A stretch of 64,000 nt of DNA from NCBI GenBank assembly GCA_016931535.1, contig JAFGEP010000114.1, forward strand, positions 90,412 through 154,411. Direction: 5' to 3'. How positions within the stretch are numbered: the first letter of the stretch is position 1; every line of letters starts with the position of its first letter. A model generated the notes under the pieces. That model did not search any database. It was not told the origin of the DNA and saw only the letters and a list, made by a program, of their open reading frames with translations. The DNA is from Bradymonadales bacterium. Lineage in GTDB: Bacteria > Myxococcota_A > Bradymonadia > JAFGEP01. The position numbers were made by a program, and so were the translations under genes. Shown piece after piece: positions 40,394 through 48,446 of this stretch.

Positions 40394-42739
40394 TCACGGT
40401 TGGCGGGGCAGATCCGGGCAGGCATCCCACACCCAGGCGGGCACGTACGCGAATCTCCTGGTGGTTTGCCTGCAGCTTTCCAGCATCAGCTCGGCGGCCT
40501 GGCATCGACCGTCCCGAGCATAGGTCGTGGCGCGAAGCTCGTGGTAGGGACGCTGGTGAGCGGAATCGGCGGGTACCAGGAGGTTCAGCCGGTCCAGCCA
40601 ATCGTCGACCGCTTCCCGCAAAGACTCGGCGCTCTCTCGCGTTTCCAGTGCCAACCGGGCGTAGGTGATGATGAGTCGAGGCTCGTCCGGTGCGGCCTGG
40701 AGACAGGAAGAGATCGCATCGACGGCAGCCTGTCGGTTTCCCACCAGGCGGTAGGTGGAGACGGTCCAGATGCAGTCGCTGGGTGTGGCGGCAGGTTGGG
40801 GGTTGATCTGCTCCGCAAAACCTTGTGCCAACTGGCGTTCGCCAAGCCCAAGGGCGGCCCTGGTGCGATAGTACCAGGACAACGGGCTGTCGGGCAGTGC
40901 CAGCACCGTCTGCATGAGGTCGGCATACCGTTGGTTCACGACCAGGCTCCTGAGAATCGACTCGGCACGGCGCGGAAATCGCTGGCACACTGCGACCAGC
41001 AGCTCGACCTCCGATGTTCCTGCCGCGATCTCCTCCAGTCGGGTAGCGGGCGGGAACCCCAGCGACCATGCCCGGTCGAGCAGCTCCAGTCCAGACAGGA
41101 CCGATCCCGCGGACAGCCTGTACTCCCCCAGTGCGGCCAGCAAGGGAGCGTCGTTCCCTGCGAGCTGGGCGGAGCGTTCGGCCAGCCGTTCCACATCCTG
41201 ACTGGCAAACCGATCCAGGTTTTGGACCGCAGTCGTCCAGAGGTGTCGGCCGTCGAGCGGCTGCCGCAAAAGGAGCGCACGGAGCCGATCGGGGCTAGTG
41301 GGGAGGGGTTGTTGCCCCACCGCGGGATGGAACGCAAGAAGGAGGGCGCTTGCACACAGGAGCGATCCCAAGGTGGCGGCTGTCAGCCGCCGGTCGATAG
41401 ACAGGCGACGAAGCCGAGCCAGGCGAGACAAAAAGAGGGCGATCAGAGGGAGCAACAGGGCAGGCAGCTGAATGGTGAAGTTCACCAGCGAAGACAGCGC
41501 CAACGCCGCGATCACCAGCCACCAGGCCTGGCGATGGGAACGTTCGAGCAGGTCGCTCCTCCTGCCGTGCAACCAGAAGAGCAAAGCGGCCGTGACCAAC
41601 AGCCCGAAGACCCCCACCACCCCGAAATCGACCAGGAGCTGAAGGTAGTCGTTCTCGATGACCCCCATGTGTGCCGAGCCGGAGAGGGGTATCACCGCAA
41701 CCTGGGCCGAGGGGAGGGCATCGGCACCCAATCCGACCCAGGGGGAGGCCTCCAGGGCCGCAATGCCCGCCCCCACCAGTCGGAACTTGCCCAGCTCGAG
41801 CTGAGGGTGCAGGCTTTCCCATCGGAAGAAGGTTTGGAACGCTTCCACCTTCAGTGCCAGCAGGGCCAGGACATCCAGGGTCACCAGGCCGAGCGGAACC
41901 AGGAGACGGTATCTCTCAAGAAGACCTCTGCCCGGCAGAACGGCCCATGCCAAGGAGCAGATGACCAGCACCAGCAGGGCGCCACGTGCCCCCCCGTGCA
42001 TCATGCCAGCCACGCAAAGCAGAAAGACCCCGAACAGGATGGTATAGGTGCTCCTGCGCCGCGGGGTTCCCATCATGGCCAGGCATGCCATGGAGGCCAT
42101 CAAGTAGAGATGGCCAGCATGGTTCGCGTTGATGAAGGGGCCACCCGGTCCGATCTGGGCATTGGAGTGCCAGGGTTGGAACAGTCCGTAGATCCGATCT
42201 GTCGAGACGGCGGCCTGGATGGCGCCGGAGACGACCGTGAACACCGCCATGGCGAGCACCATCCATGGGATGATTCTCCGCACGCGGCGGCTTCGCACGG
42301 TCTGCAGCAGGACCAAGGAGGCAAGGCCGACCGACCACCAGCGGGCGGCGGACGCCAGGGTGGCGCCAGGGTCCAGGCTGACAGGGGCGTGCCGGATCTG
42401 CTGCCCGAGTATCCCGTCCAGCGCGAGGACGCTTCGGGCACTCAATGGCGCGATCACCTGGAGCCAGCTCAGTGGAAGCGGGATGACCTGGAGCAGGGCC
42501 CAAACGGACAGAAGCAGCGGGAGGAGAGGTACGGGATGCCAGACGAACGAGCGGCCGCGCATTCGATCCGTAAGGACCACAAACAGCAGCAACAGGCTGA
42601 CAAACAGCAGGAGCCCCCACTGGATGGTTGGGTGGACGCCACCGAACAGCAGAAGAGGAGGGAAAAGAACCAATCCGGCGACCACGGCGGCAACCCGGTC
42701 GAACGGTTCTGGCGGCCCCCCTTTTCCGCTTTTGCCCAT
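40394..42739 (-). CDS. O-antigen polymerase/ligase-like membrane protein with helical-repeat C-terminus
   Basis: The N-terminal ~480 residues hold about 11-12 membrane helices (VVAGLVLFPPLLLFGGV, LLLFVSLLLLFVVL). The Wzy_C/WaaL-type periplasmic block includes INANHAGHLYLMAS and ALEASPWVGLGADALPSA, then a conserved NDYLQLLVDFGVVG. The remaining ~300 residues are soluble, helical and TPR-like (SVLSGLELLDRAWSLGFPPA, LALPDSPLSWYYRTRAALGLG). It is likely to polymerise or ligate lipid-linked glycan at the periplasmic face; which reaction cannot be decided by sequence. Start 42739 is placed just before the first charged and hydrophobic segment; an upstream GTG (42838) would add 33 Gly/Pro-rich residues. 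The gene is divergent from the dehydratase gene. Confidence 0.82.
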   Translation of the reverse strand: MGKSGKGGPPEPFDRVAAVVAGLVLFPPLLLFGGVHPTIQWGLLLFVSLLLLFVVLTDRMRGRSFVWHPVPLLPLLLSVWALLQVIPLPLSWLQVIAPLSARSVLALDGILGQQIRHAPVSLDPGATLASAARWWSVGLASLVLLQTVRSRRVRRIIPWMVLAMAVFTVVSGAIQAAVSTDRIYGLFQPWHSNAQIGPGGPFINANHAGHLYLMASMACLAMMGTPRRRSTYTILFGVFLLCVAGMMHGGARGALLVLVICSLAWAVLPGRGLLERYRLLVPLGLVTLDVLALLALKVEAFQTFFRWESLHPQLELGKFRLVGAGIAALEASPWVGLGADALPSAQVAVIPLSGSAHMGVIENDYLQLLVDFGVVGVFGLLVTAALLFWLHGRRSDLLERSHRQAWWLVIAALALSSLVNFTIQLPALLLPLIALFLSRLARLRRLSIDRRLTAATLGSLLCASALLLAFHPAVGQQPLPTSPDRLRALLLRQPLDGRHLWTTAVQNLDRFASQDVERLAERSAQLAGNDAPLLAALGEYRLSAGSVLSGLELLDRAWSLGFPPATRLEEIAAGTSEVELLVAVCQRFPRRAESILRSLVVNQRYADLMQTVLALPDSPLSWYYRTRAALGLGERQLAQGFAEQINPQPAATPSDCIWTVSTYRLVGNRQAAVDAISSCLQAAPDEPRLIITYARLALETRESAESLREAVDDWLDRLNLLVPADSAHQRPYHELRATTYARDGRCQAAELMLESCRQTTRRFAYVPAWVWDACPDLPRQP

Positions 42740-43076
42740 ACCCGGCGCCTTCGGCTTGAACTCCGCCCCCTCCGGTGGCTCTAACCCCCACACCCCCCGC
42801 GGTGGGCCGCTGGGGGCCGCGCCTACCCTGTCCACCACCTTTCCCGTTGCCGGGCGAGCAAGCGGGAGCGGTGCTTCCCGGTGCCGCGCCGCCCTGTCGA
42901 TTGTCGGTGGATCTGGCTGTCACCCTCCAAGAGCCCTGGCGAGGATACCATAACCCGCGGTATTGTAGCTTCAGTTTCAGGGCGGCAGACGAGCCGGCCA
43001 CCAGGGAGTGGTGCCAGGGTGTTGCTCGCGACCAGGGATTGGGTACCGCCAGGGTGGCGCTTTTTTCCAGGTGCAC

Positions 43077-45047
43077 ATGACACGGATGCTATCGAGAGGG
43101 ATCCGGCACGCGATCGACATGGGCATTCTCTCGATCGCCTTCTGGCTGGCCTTCCAGATCCGGTTCGACCTGGATATGCCGGAGCAGTACTTCAAGCGCG
43201 CTCTTTTCCTGTGGCCCTACGTGGTCACCTTGCAAGGGGCCAGCCTGTTTGCGCTGGGGGTTCACCGATTCTCCTGGCCCTACTTCGGGTTGCGGGAGTC
43301 GGTCCGGCTGGCGTTTTCCTTGGCCGCCAGCAGTCTTTTTTTACTGGGGGTACGCCTGGTCAGCGGTGCCTTTTTCAACCCGGGCGGGCCGGCCCAATAT
43401 GTCCTCATCCCGATCGGAGTGATCGCCATCGACTACGCTCTCGCCCTGGTCGGTATCTTGACGGCCCGGGTGGCAACCCGCCTCTGGTGGGAGCACACCC
43501 GGCGGGTGCGGGTCGGTATTCGGGGCGAGCCGGTCGACACCTTGCTGATCGGGGCAGGGGAAGCCGGCCTGATGGTCGCCAAGGAGATCGCCCATTGGCC
43601 TGGCCTGGGGATTCGGGCTCGGGGTTTCGTGGACGATGATCCAGGAAAGCAAGGGCTGGTGGTCCATGGATTGAAGGTCATCGGTCGGACCGAGGAGCTG
43701 CCTGCACTCATCAGGAGGCTGGCGATCAAGCAGTGCATCATCACCATCGCCAACGTCCAGGGGCAGGACGTCCGGCGCATCAGCGCCCTGTGCGAGGCGG
43801 CGGGGACGGCCGTCAAGATCATCCCGGGTATCTTCGAGATCCTGGATGGCAAGGTCGATCTCACCCGGATCCGGGAGGTCTCGGTGGAGGACCTGCTCCG
43901 CCGCGAGGTGGTCCGCCTGGAGAGCGAGCGGGTGGAGGAGATGGTCCGGAACAAGGTCGTTTTGGTGACGGGAGCTGGGGGCTCGATCGGCAGTGAGATC
44001 TGCCGGCAGGTCGCCGCCTTGGGACCGGGCATCCTGCTGGCTCTCGATCGAGAAGAGAGCAGCTTGGCGGCCATATGCCAGGAGATCGCAGCCATCAGGC
44101 CTTCCCTTTGCTGCCCTCCCCTGCTGGCCGACATCACCGACGAGCAGAGGATGGCGGCCATCTTCGACCAGCAGCACCCGCAGATCGTATTCCATGCGGC
44201 GGCCCACAAGCACGTTCCTATGGTGGAGTGGAACCCCGGCGAAGCGATCCGAAACAACGTGCTCGGCACCCGACTGCTCGCTAGCCAGGCCGATCGGTTC
44301 GAGGTGGAGCGCTTCGTCCAGATCAGCACCGACAAGGCGGTCAACCCCTCCTCCATCATGGGAGCCACCAAGCGGGTTGCGGAGCTTGTTGTCCAGGCCC
44401 AGACTCGGCAATCGAAGACCCGCTTCGTCTCGGTTCGCTTCGGCAACGTGCTCGGTTCGGCCGGATCGGTGGTGCCCCTGTTTCGCAGGCAGATCGAGGC
44501 GGGTGGGCCGGTTACCGTGACCCATCCGGAGATGCGCCGTTACTTCATGACCATCCCCGAGGCGACCCAGCTCGTTCTCCAATCGGCCGCCCTGGGCCGA
44601 TCGGGGGACATCTTCGTGCTGGACATGGGGGAGCCGGTCAAGATCGTGGATCTGGCCCGGGACCTGATCCGGCTGAGCGGTTTCGAGCCGGATCGGGACA
44701 TTCCCATCTCCTTTTCCGGCATCCGTCCCGGCGAGAAGCTGTTCGAGGAGCTGGGGTTCGATCCGGCGACCATGGCCAAGACCAGGCACCCCCAGATCTT
44801 CGTGATGACGGAGCCGGTACCTTCCGAGTCGGAGGTGAGCGCCATGCTGGCGGTGCTGGAACCGCTCCAGGGCTGTCGGGATGCCGAGGTCGTGCGGCAG
44901 GCCTTCCGCGAGATCCTGCCAGAGATGCAGGATGCCGATGGAAGGACCGATTGGGCCTCCACTGGATCGGAACCCCAGGGCGGCCGCCATAAGACGGAGG
45001 GTTTCCAAGGGGGGGTGGGGGGCAACCTGCCCGGGGCGGCCCCATGA
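43077..45047 (+). CDS. PglF/WbpM-type membrane-bound UDP-GlcNAc 4,6-dehydratase
   Basis: Four N-terminal membrane helices (ILSIAFWLAFQIRF, LFLWPYVVTLQGASLFALG) precede a CoA-binding-like Rossmann domain (TLLIGAGEAGLMVAKEI) and a C-terminal SDR dehydratase domain (VVLVTGAGGSIGSEICRQV). The active site shows STDKAVNPSSIMGATKR, with Met in place of the usual SDR Tyr, as in PglF, WbpM and CapD. It forms UDP-2-acetamido-2,6-dideoxy-4-hexulose, precursor of bacillosamine, QuiNAc or FucNAc. At 656 residues the length is standard. ATG 43077 follows AGGTG. The next gene overlaps its stop by four bases (ATGA), so both are co-translated. Confidence 0.93.
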   Translation: MTRMLSRGIRHAIDMGILSIAFWLAFQIRFDLDMPEQYFKRALFLWPYVVTLQGASLFALGVHRFSWPYFGLRESVRLAFSLAASSLFLLGVRLVSGAFFNPGGPAQYVLIPIGVIAIDYALALVGILTARVATRLWWEHTRRVRVGIRGEPVDTLLIGAGEAGLMVAKEIAHWPGLGIRARGFVDDDPGKQGLVVHGLKVIGRTEELPALIRRLAIKQCIITIANVQGQDVRRISALCEAAGTAVKIIPGIFEILDGKVDLTRIREVSVEDLLRREVVRLESERVEEMVRNKVVLVTGAGGSIGSEICRQVAALGPGILLALDREESSLAAICQEIAAIRPSLCCPPLLADITDEQRMAAIFDQQHPQIVFHAAAHKHVPMVEWNPGEAIRNNVLGTRLLASQADRFEVERFVQISTDKAVNPSSIMGATKRVAELVVQAQTRQSKTRFVSVRFGNVLGSAGSVVPLFRRQIEAGGPVTVTHPEMRRYFMTIPEATQLVLQSAALGRSGDIFVLDMGEPVKIVDLARDLIRLSGFEPDRDIPISFSGIRPGEKLFEELGFDPATMAKTRHPQIFVMTEPVPSESEVSAMLAVLEPLQGCRDAEVVRQAFREILPEMQDADGRTDWASTGSEPQGGRHKTEGFQGGVGGNLPGAAP

Positions 45048-46162
45048 GCGTTCGCCATGCCCTGGTGGAGTGGGCCTCCTTCGCCTGGTGTCATTTCACG
45101 GGGCGGCCGGCAGAGGTGCCCCGATCCCGCCTGCCGGACGCGCCCGCTCTGCTGCGGATCGGCCTGGGAGCGCTGCTACACAGGGTGCTGGCCGACCGAC
45201 AGATGGAGGGCGACCCCCGGTTGGCGCTTGCAGCACGGAACATCCACGCCTTCAACATCGTCGCCTTGCAGCGCATGGGAGAGCTGACCCGCCTGCTGGA
45301 AGCGGAGCATGTTGTGCCGGTAGCCCATAAAGGCGCGGCGGTGATCAGCCTCATCCCCGGCTATGCCGCCGTCCGGGCCATGGCGGACATCGACGTCCTG
45401 GTGCGCCCGGAACAGTTCGGCACGGCAGTGCGCCTTCTGGAAGCTCAAGGTGGGCGGCAGCTCAAGCGCAACCAGCCGGTCTCTGGCCTCTGGAGCAGCG
45501 AGCGGGCGCTGCAGTTCGAAGGTCCGATGCTGCCGCTCAACCTGGACATTCACCGGAGGTTGCACCACTGGCCGCTGGCAGGGAAGCTGACCCGGCGCGC
45601 GCTGGACTCCGCCCAGCAGGCCGGCGGGCTGTGGGTTCCGCCGGTTGCCGAGTGCCTGTGCATCGCCGCGCTGCACCGGGCCAAGCACGGGTTTGTGGGG
45701 GATTGCCGGGATCTGCTGGACGTTGCTCTGCTGTTGGATCGGCTGGAGGAGCGGGGGCTGGAGGGGTTGATCCAGACCGCCCGGAGGTGCGAGATCCTGC
45801 CGGGACTGGTGGTCATCGTCAAGCTCGCCGCCGGCTGGTTCGGGGTGGACAGCGCCGAGTGGAGCGAGCGGGTGCGGGCTTTGTCGGGGGCGCTGGGCCG
45901 TAAGCAGCGGGAGCGCACCGATCGACTGGCGCGGGAGGCGGCGACCTGGAGCCCGGACCATCCCCTGCCGGCGTTGCCGTTCGTGGCGCTGTACCGGCAC
46001 ATGCCGGTGGCCACGGGGCGGCTGGTGCCGGCCGTGCTGGGGGCGCTGATCCACGCGGGGTTCCGCGCGGGCGACGTGGTGGTCAGAGGGAGGAGGGCGG
46101 CGCCCAACATCGTCTTCAATTGGAGTGCTTGGGGGAGTAGAAAGAGGGCAAAGGGGCGTTGA
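45044..46162 (+). CDS. Nucleotidyltransferase-family protein (NTP_transf_5-like)
   Basis: The 372-residue protein resembles the uncharacterised nucleotidyltransferase family that sits in exopolysaccharide clusters. VVPVAHKGAAVISLIPGYAA leads to RAMADIDVLVRP, where DxD (Asp-Ile-Asp) is the metal-binding pair of the nucleotidyltransferase fold, and NLDIHRRLHHW continues the family pattern. The rest is helical, with VPPVAECLCIAALHRAKHGF. It overlaps the dehydratase gene (ATGA), indicating a shared pathway, perhaps modification of a sugar or carrier. No substrate is known for the family, so the role is inferred from position. Confidence 0.75.
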   Translation: MSVRHALVEWASFAWCHFTGRPAEVPRSRLPDAPALLRIGLGALLHRVLADRQMEGDPRLALAARNIHAFNIVALQRMGELTRLLEAEHVVPVAHKGAAVISLIPGYAAVRAMADIDVLVRPEQFGTAVRLLEAQGGRQLKRNQPVSGLWSSERALQFEGPMLPLNLDIHRRLHHWPLAGKLTRRALDSAQQAGGLWVPPVAECLCIAALHRAKHGFVGDCRDLLDVALLLDRLEERGLEGLIQTARRCEILPGLVVIVKLAAGWFGVDSAEWSERVRALSGALGRKQRERTDRLAREAATWSPDHPLPALPFVALYRHMPVATGRLVPAVLGALIHAGFRAGDVVVRGRRAAPNIVFNWSAWGSRKRAKGR

Positions 46163-46195
46163 GGGTCAAATCGAGTCAGCCAGGTAGGATGGGTC

Positions 46196-46864
46196 ATGCG
46201 AGTACTTGTGGTTTCCGCGCATCCTGACGACGAGGTGATCGGGGCCGGTGGCACCCTGGCAAGGCATGCCGCTCGGGGGGACGAGCTTCACTGGGCCATT
46301 GTCACCAGGGCCTTTCCACCGCTGTTCTCTGCCGAAGTCATCGAGGTGATGGACCGGCAGATCGAGTCGGTGCAGCGGTGCCTGGGGATTGGCGAGGTGC
46401 ACCGGCTTGGTTTTCCCACCGTCAAGCTGAACACGGTGCCCTATCATGAGCTGTCGTCGGCGCTGCAGGCCGTGGTGGATCGAGTGAGGCCGGAGGTGGT
46501 CTACACCACGCCGGCCAACGACATCAACCAGGACCATCGGATCGTGCACGATGTGACCTTGGTGGCCACCAGGCCGTTGCCCGGTTGCTCGGTCAAAAAG
46601 GTGCTGAGCTACGAGATCGGGCCGACGACGCGCTACGGCACGCCATCCGGGAGGGGGACCTTCGCCCCTAGTGTCTTCGTGGATATCGGCGGGTTTCTGG
46701 ACAAGAAGCTGGAGCTGGCGTCGTTGTATGCCACCGAGATGAAGGAGTACCCCCATCCGCGATCGCTGAAGGGATTGGAGATCATCGCCCGGGAGCGGGG
46801 GATCTCCGTCGGCCTGGAAGTGGCCGAGTGCTTCGAGCTCGTCCGGGAGATCGTGACCGCCTGA
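46196..46864 (+). CDS. PIG-L/LmbE-family N-acetylglucosaminyl deacetylase
   Basis: The N-terminus VLVVSAHPDDEVIGAGGTLA contains the HPDDE zinc-binding motif, and TPANDINQDHRIVHD contains the second conserved DxNxDHxxxH block. Both are required in PIG-L/MshB deacetylases, which remove acetyl groups from N-acetylated sugars such as GlcNAc. At 222 residues it is of family size. In this locus it could deacetylate a nucleotide or lipid-linked N-acetyl sugar before re-acylation by one of the nearby acetyltransferases. It is separated by 33 bases from the nucleotidyltransferase gene on the same strand and converges on the PglD-like gene. Confidence 0.9.
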   Translation: MRVLVVSAHPDDEVIGAGGTLARHAARGDELHWAIVTRAFPPLFSAEVIEVMDRQIESVQRCLGIGEVHRLGFPTVKLNTVPYHELSSALQAVVDRVRPEVVYTTPANDINQDHRIVHDVTLVATRPLPGCSVKKVLSYEIGPTTRYGTPSGRGTFAPSVFVDIGGFLDKKLELASLYATEMKEYPHPRSLKGLEIIARERGISVGLEVAECFELVREIVTA

Positions 46865-46879
46865 GGCGTTCACCGACAA

Positions 46880-47536
46880 TCAAGCCTTACTCTGCCCGAT
46901 CGGCCTGGCCGGCACCCCGACCACCGTGACTTGAGGCGGTACCGGCCTGGTCACGACCGCACCGGCTCCGACTACCGTGTCATCACCGATCACCAGCGGT
47001 CGATCCTGGGTGCCGTGCAGGAACACCGCGCCGGTTCCCACGTATACCCGCTTCCCCATGTGCACCCATCCGGACACGTGGACACCGGGTGCCAGGGTGG
47101 TGTAGTCGCCCATGATCACGTCGTGTCCGATGGTGCAGTCGAGGTTGATCTGTACATGGCGACCGAGTCGGATGTTGGTAGTGAGAATGCAGCCGGCACA
47201 GATGACGGTACCGCTGCCCAGCTCGATCCACCTGGAGATCTCCGCTCGCGGGTGCACCACGGTTGCGAACTCGAACCCCAGCGAGGCGGCCTTTTCCACC
47301 AGCAGCTTTCTCGTCGCCGGCGAGCCGACACCGCCCACGATGCGGGCCGAGGGAAAGCGGGCCCGGGCCTCTTCCAACGACAAGATGGGCAGTCCGTTGA
47401 GCACCGTGTTCTGCTTCTGCAGGTTGTCGTCGACGTAACAGACCGGTTCGATCGATCGGTCGATCTCGCCGATCTGCTCGATCAACCAGGCCAGCTCCCG
47501 GGCGAATCCGCCCGCCCCATAGATCGCGATCTGCAT
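46880..47536 (-). CDS. PglD/NeuD-type sugar O/N-acetyltransferase
   Basis: Residues 1-90 form a Rossmann-like domain (MQIAIYGAGGFARELAWLIE), and the rest is a left-handed beta helix of hexapeptide repeats (LGSGTVICAGCILTTNIRLG, HVQINLDCTIGHDVIMGDYT). This is the PglD/NeuD architecture, which acetylates UDP-4-amino sugars or sialic acid with acetyl-CoA. The GHD histidine in DCTIGHDVI corresponds to the catalytic base. AGGGGAAG lies just before the ATG at 47536. It begins seven bases after the PglC-type transferase stop, the same pairing as in protein glycosylation and bacillosamine loci. Confidence 0.9.
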   Translation of the reverse strand: MQIAIYGAGGFARELAWLIEQIGEIDRSIEPVCYVDDNLQKQNTVLNGLPILSLEEARARFPSARIVGGVGSPATRKLLVEKAASLGFEFATVVHPRAEISRWIELGSGTVICAGCILTTNIRLGRHVQINLDCTIGHDVIMGDYTTLAPGVHVSGWVHMGKRVYVGTGAVFLHGTQDRPLVIGDDTVVGAGAVVTRPVPPQVTVVGVPARPIGQSKA

Positions 47537-47543
47537 CTTCCCC

Positions 47544-48170
47544 TCACCTAGCCGGTTTTTCCGAGCAGGACAGCTCCCGGGCGTCGCGCCGTTGCAGGAC
47601 AACCCAGAGCGCCTGGTACAGGATCTGAAGATCGAGCAGCAGCGACCATCGGTCCACGTACTCCACCTGGTATGCGATCCGCTGCTCGGGAGGGATGGCG
47701 CGACGACCCTTGATGGCAGCCAGCGAAAGAACCCCCGGCTTCATGTCCAGCATCCTGCGCTGGACCGGATCGAACTCGGCGACCTGCTCGGGTAGCAGCG
47801 GCCGAGGGCCGATGACGCTCATCTCCCCTTTGAGGATGTTGATCACCTGAGGCAGCTCATCCAGCCCGTAGTCCCGCAACAGGCTTCCGATCCGGGTAAT
47901 CGCCTCCTCCTCGGAACGGGTCCAGGTGGTCGGCTGCAGGTGATCCGGCCGGTGCACCATGGTCCGGAACTTGACCATCTTGAAAGGACGGCCCTTGTAG
48001 CCGGCTCGTGTCTGGGTGAAGAAGATGGGGCCCGGAGAAGAGAGGCGCACCAGGGCGGCGATCAGGGCGAACAGGGGCAGCCCCGCCGAGGCGATCACCG
48101 AGCAGGAGGTGACATCGAAGAGGCGCTTGATGGCCAGCTCGAGCTTTTTTGTCGGGAATGGACGTTTCAT
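47544..48170 (-). CDS. PglC-type initiating sugar-phosphate transferase
   Basis: The 208-residue protein is a minimal polyprenyl-phosphate phosphoglycosyl transferase. It has one re-entrant N-terminal hydrophobic segment (CSVIASAGLPLFALIAALVR), the basic SSPGPIFFTQTRAGYKGRPF and KMVKFRTM motifs, the catalytic-type DYGLDELPQVINILKGEMSV with its Asp-Glu dyad, and IGPRPLLPEQV. It transfers a sugar phosphate (such as diNAcBac-P) from UDP-sugar to undecaprenyl phosphate to start a repeat unit. GGAGG lies five bases before the ATG at 48170 and is within the edge of a dispersed repeat. The acetyltransferase gene follows immediately. Confidence 0.93.
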   Translation of the reverse strand: MKRPFPTKKLELAIKRLFDVTSCSVIASAGLPLFALIAALVRLSSPGPIFFTQTRAGYKGRPFKMVKFRTMVHRPDHLQPTTWTRSEEEAITRIGSLLRDYGLDELPQVINILKGEMSVIGPRPLLPEQVAEFDPVQRRMLDMKPGVLSLAAIKGRRAIPPEQRIAYQVEYVDRWSLLLDLQILYQALWVVLQRRDARELSCSEKPAR

Positions 48171-48182
48171 GCGGGCCTCCGC

Positions 48183-48430
48183 CACCCCCCGGCGATCCTC
48201 CCCCGAGGCGGAGGCAGGGGGAGGTGCCCGCGTAGCGGGCGGAGGGGGCGACTCCAGCCTTTGGCCGAGCCGTCCTCCCCCGAGGCGGAGGCAGGGGGAG
48301 GTGCCCGCGTAGCGGGCGGAGGGGGCGACTCTAGCCTCTGGCCGGGTGTTCCTCCCCCGAGACGGTGCAGCGCGTCGCCGGGGCGGATCCCCTCGCCTGC
48401 GCAAGCGGGAGAGGGGGCGGGGGTGAGGGC
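48183..48430 (-). repeat. Family A repeat: three tandem ~77-base copies
   Basis: TCCTCCCCCGAG starts at 48196, 48273 and 48350, giving two exact 77-base steps. Each copy ends in a GGGGGCG-type arm, and copies 1 and 2 carry the hairpin CCCGCGTAGCGGG. The linkers CTCCAGCCTTTGGCCG and CTCTAGCCTCTGGCCG separate them. The left edge, CTCCGCCACCCCCCGGCG (48178 on), is the same sequence as at 63119. This is the reverse of the copies at 18223 and 23605. The third copy is diverged. Confidence 0.85.
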
Positions 48431-48446
48431 ACCGACGCACCAGCGG

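Noticed and set aside
43341..45008. Long minus-strand open frame opposite the PglF/WbpM-type gene
   Set aside because: It has no recognisable domains and is fully explained as the shadow of the dehydratase gene.
48183..48430. CRISPR-like array (regular spaced palindromes)
   Set aside because: The 77-base units are whole-unit tandem copies with near-constant linkers, not short repeats with unique spacers, and no cas genes are present.
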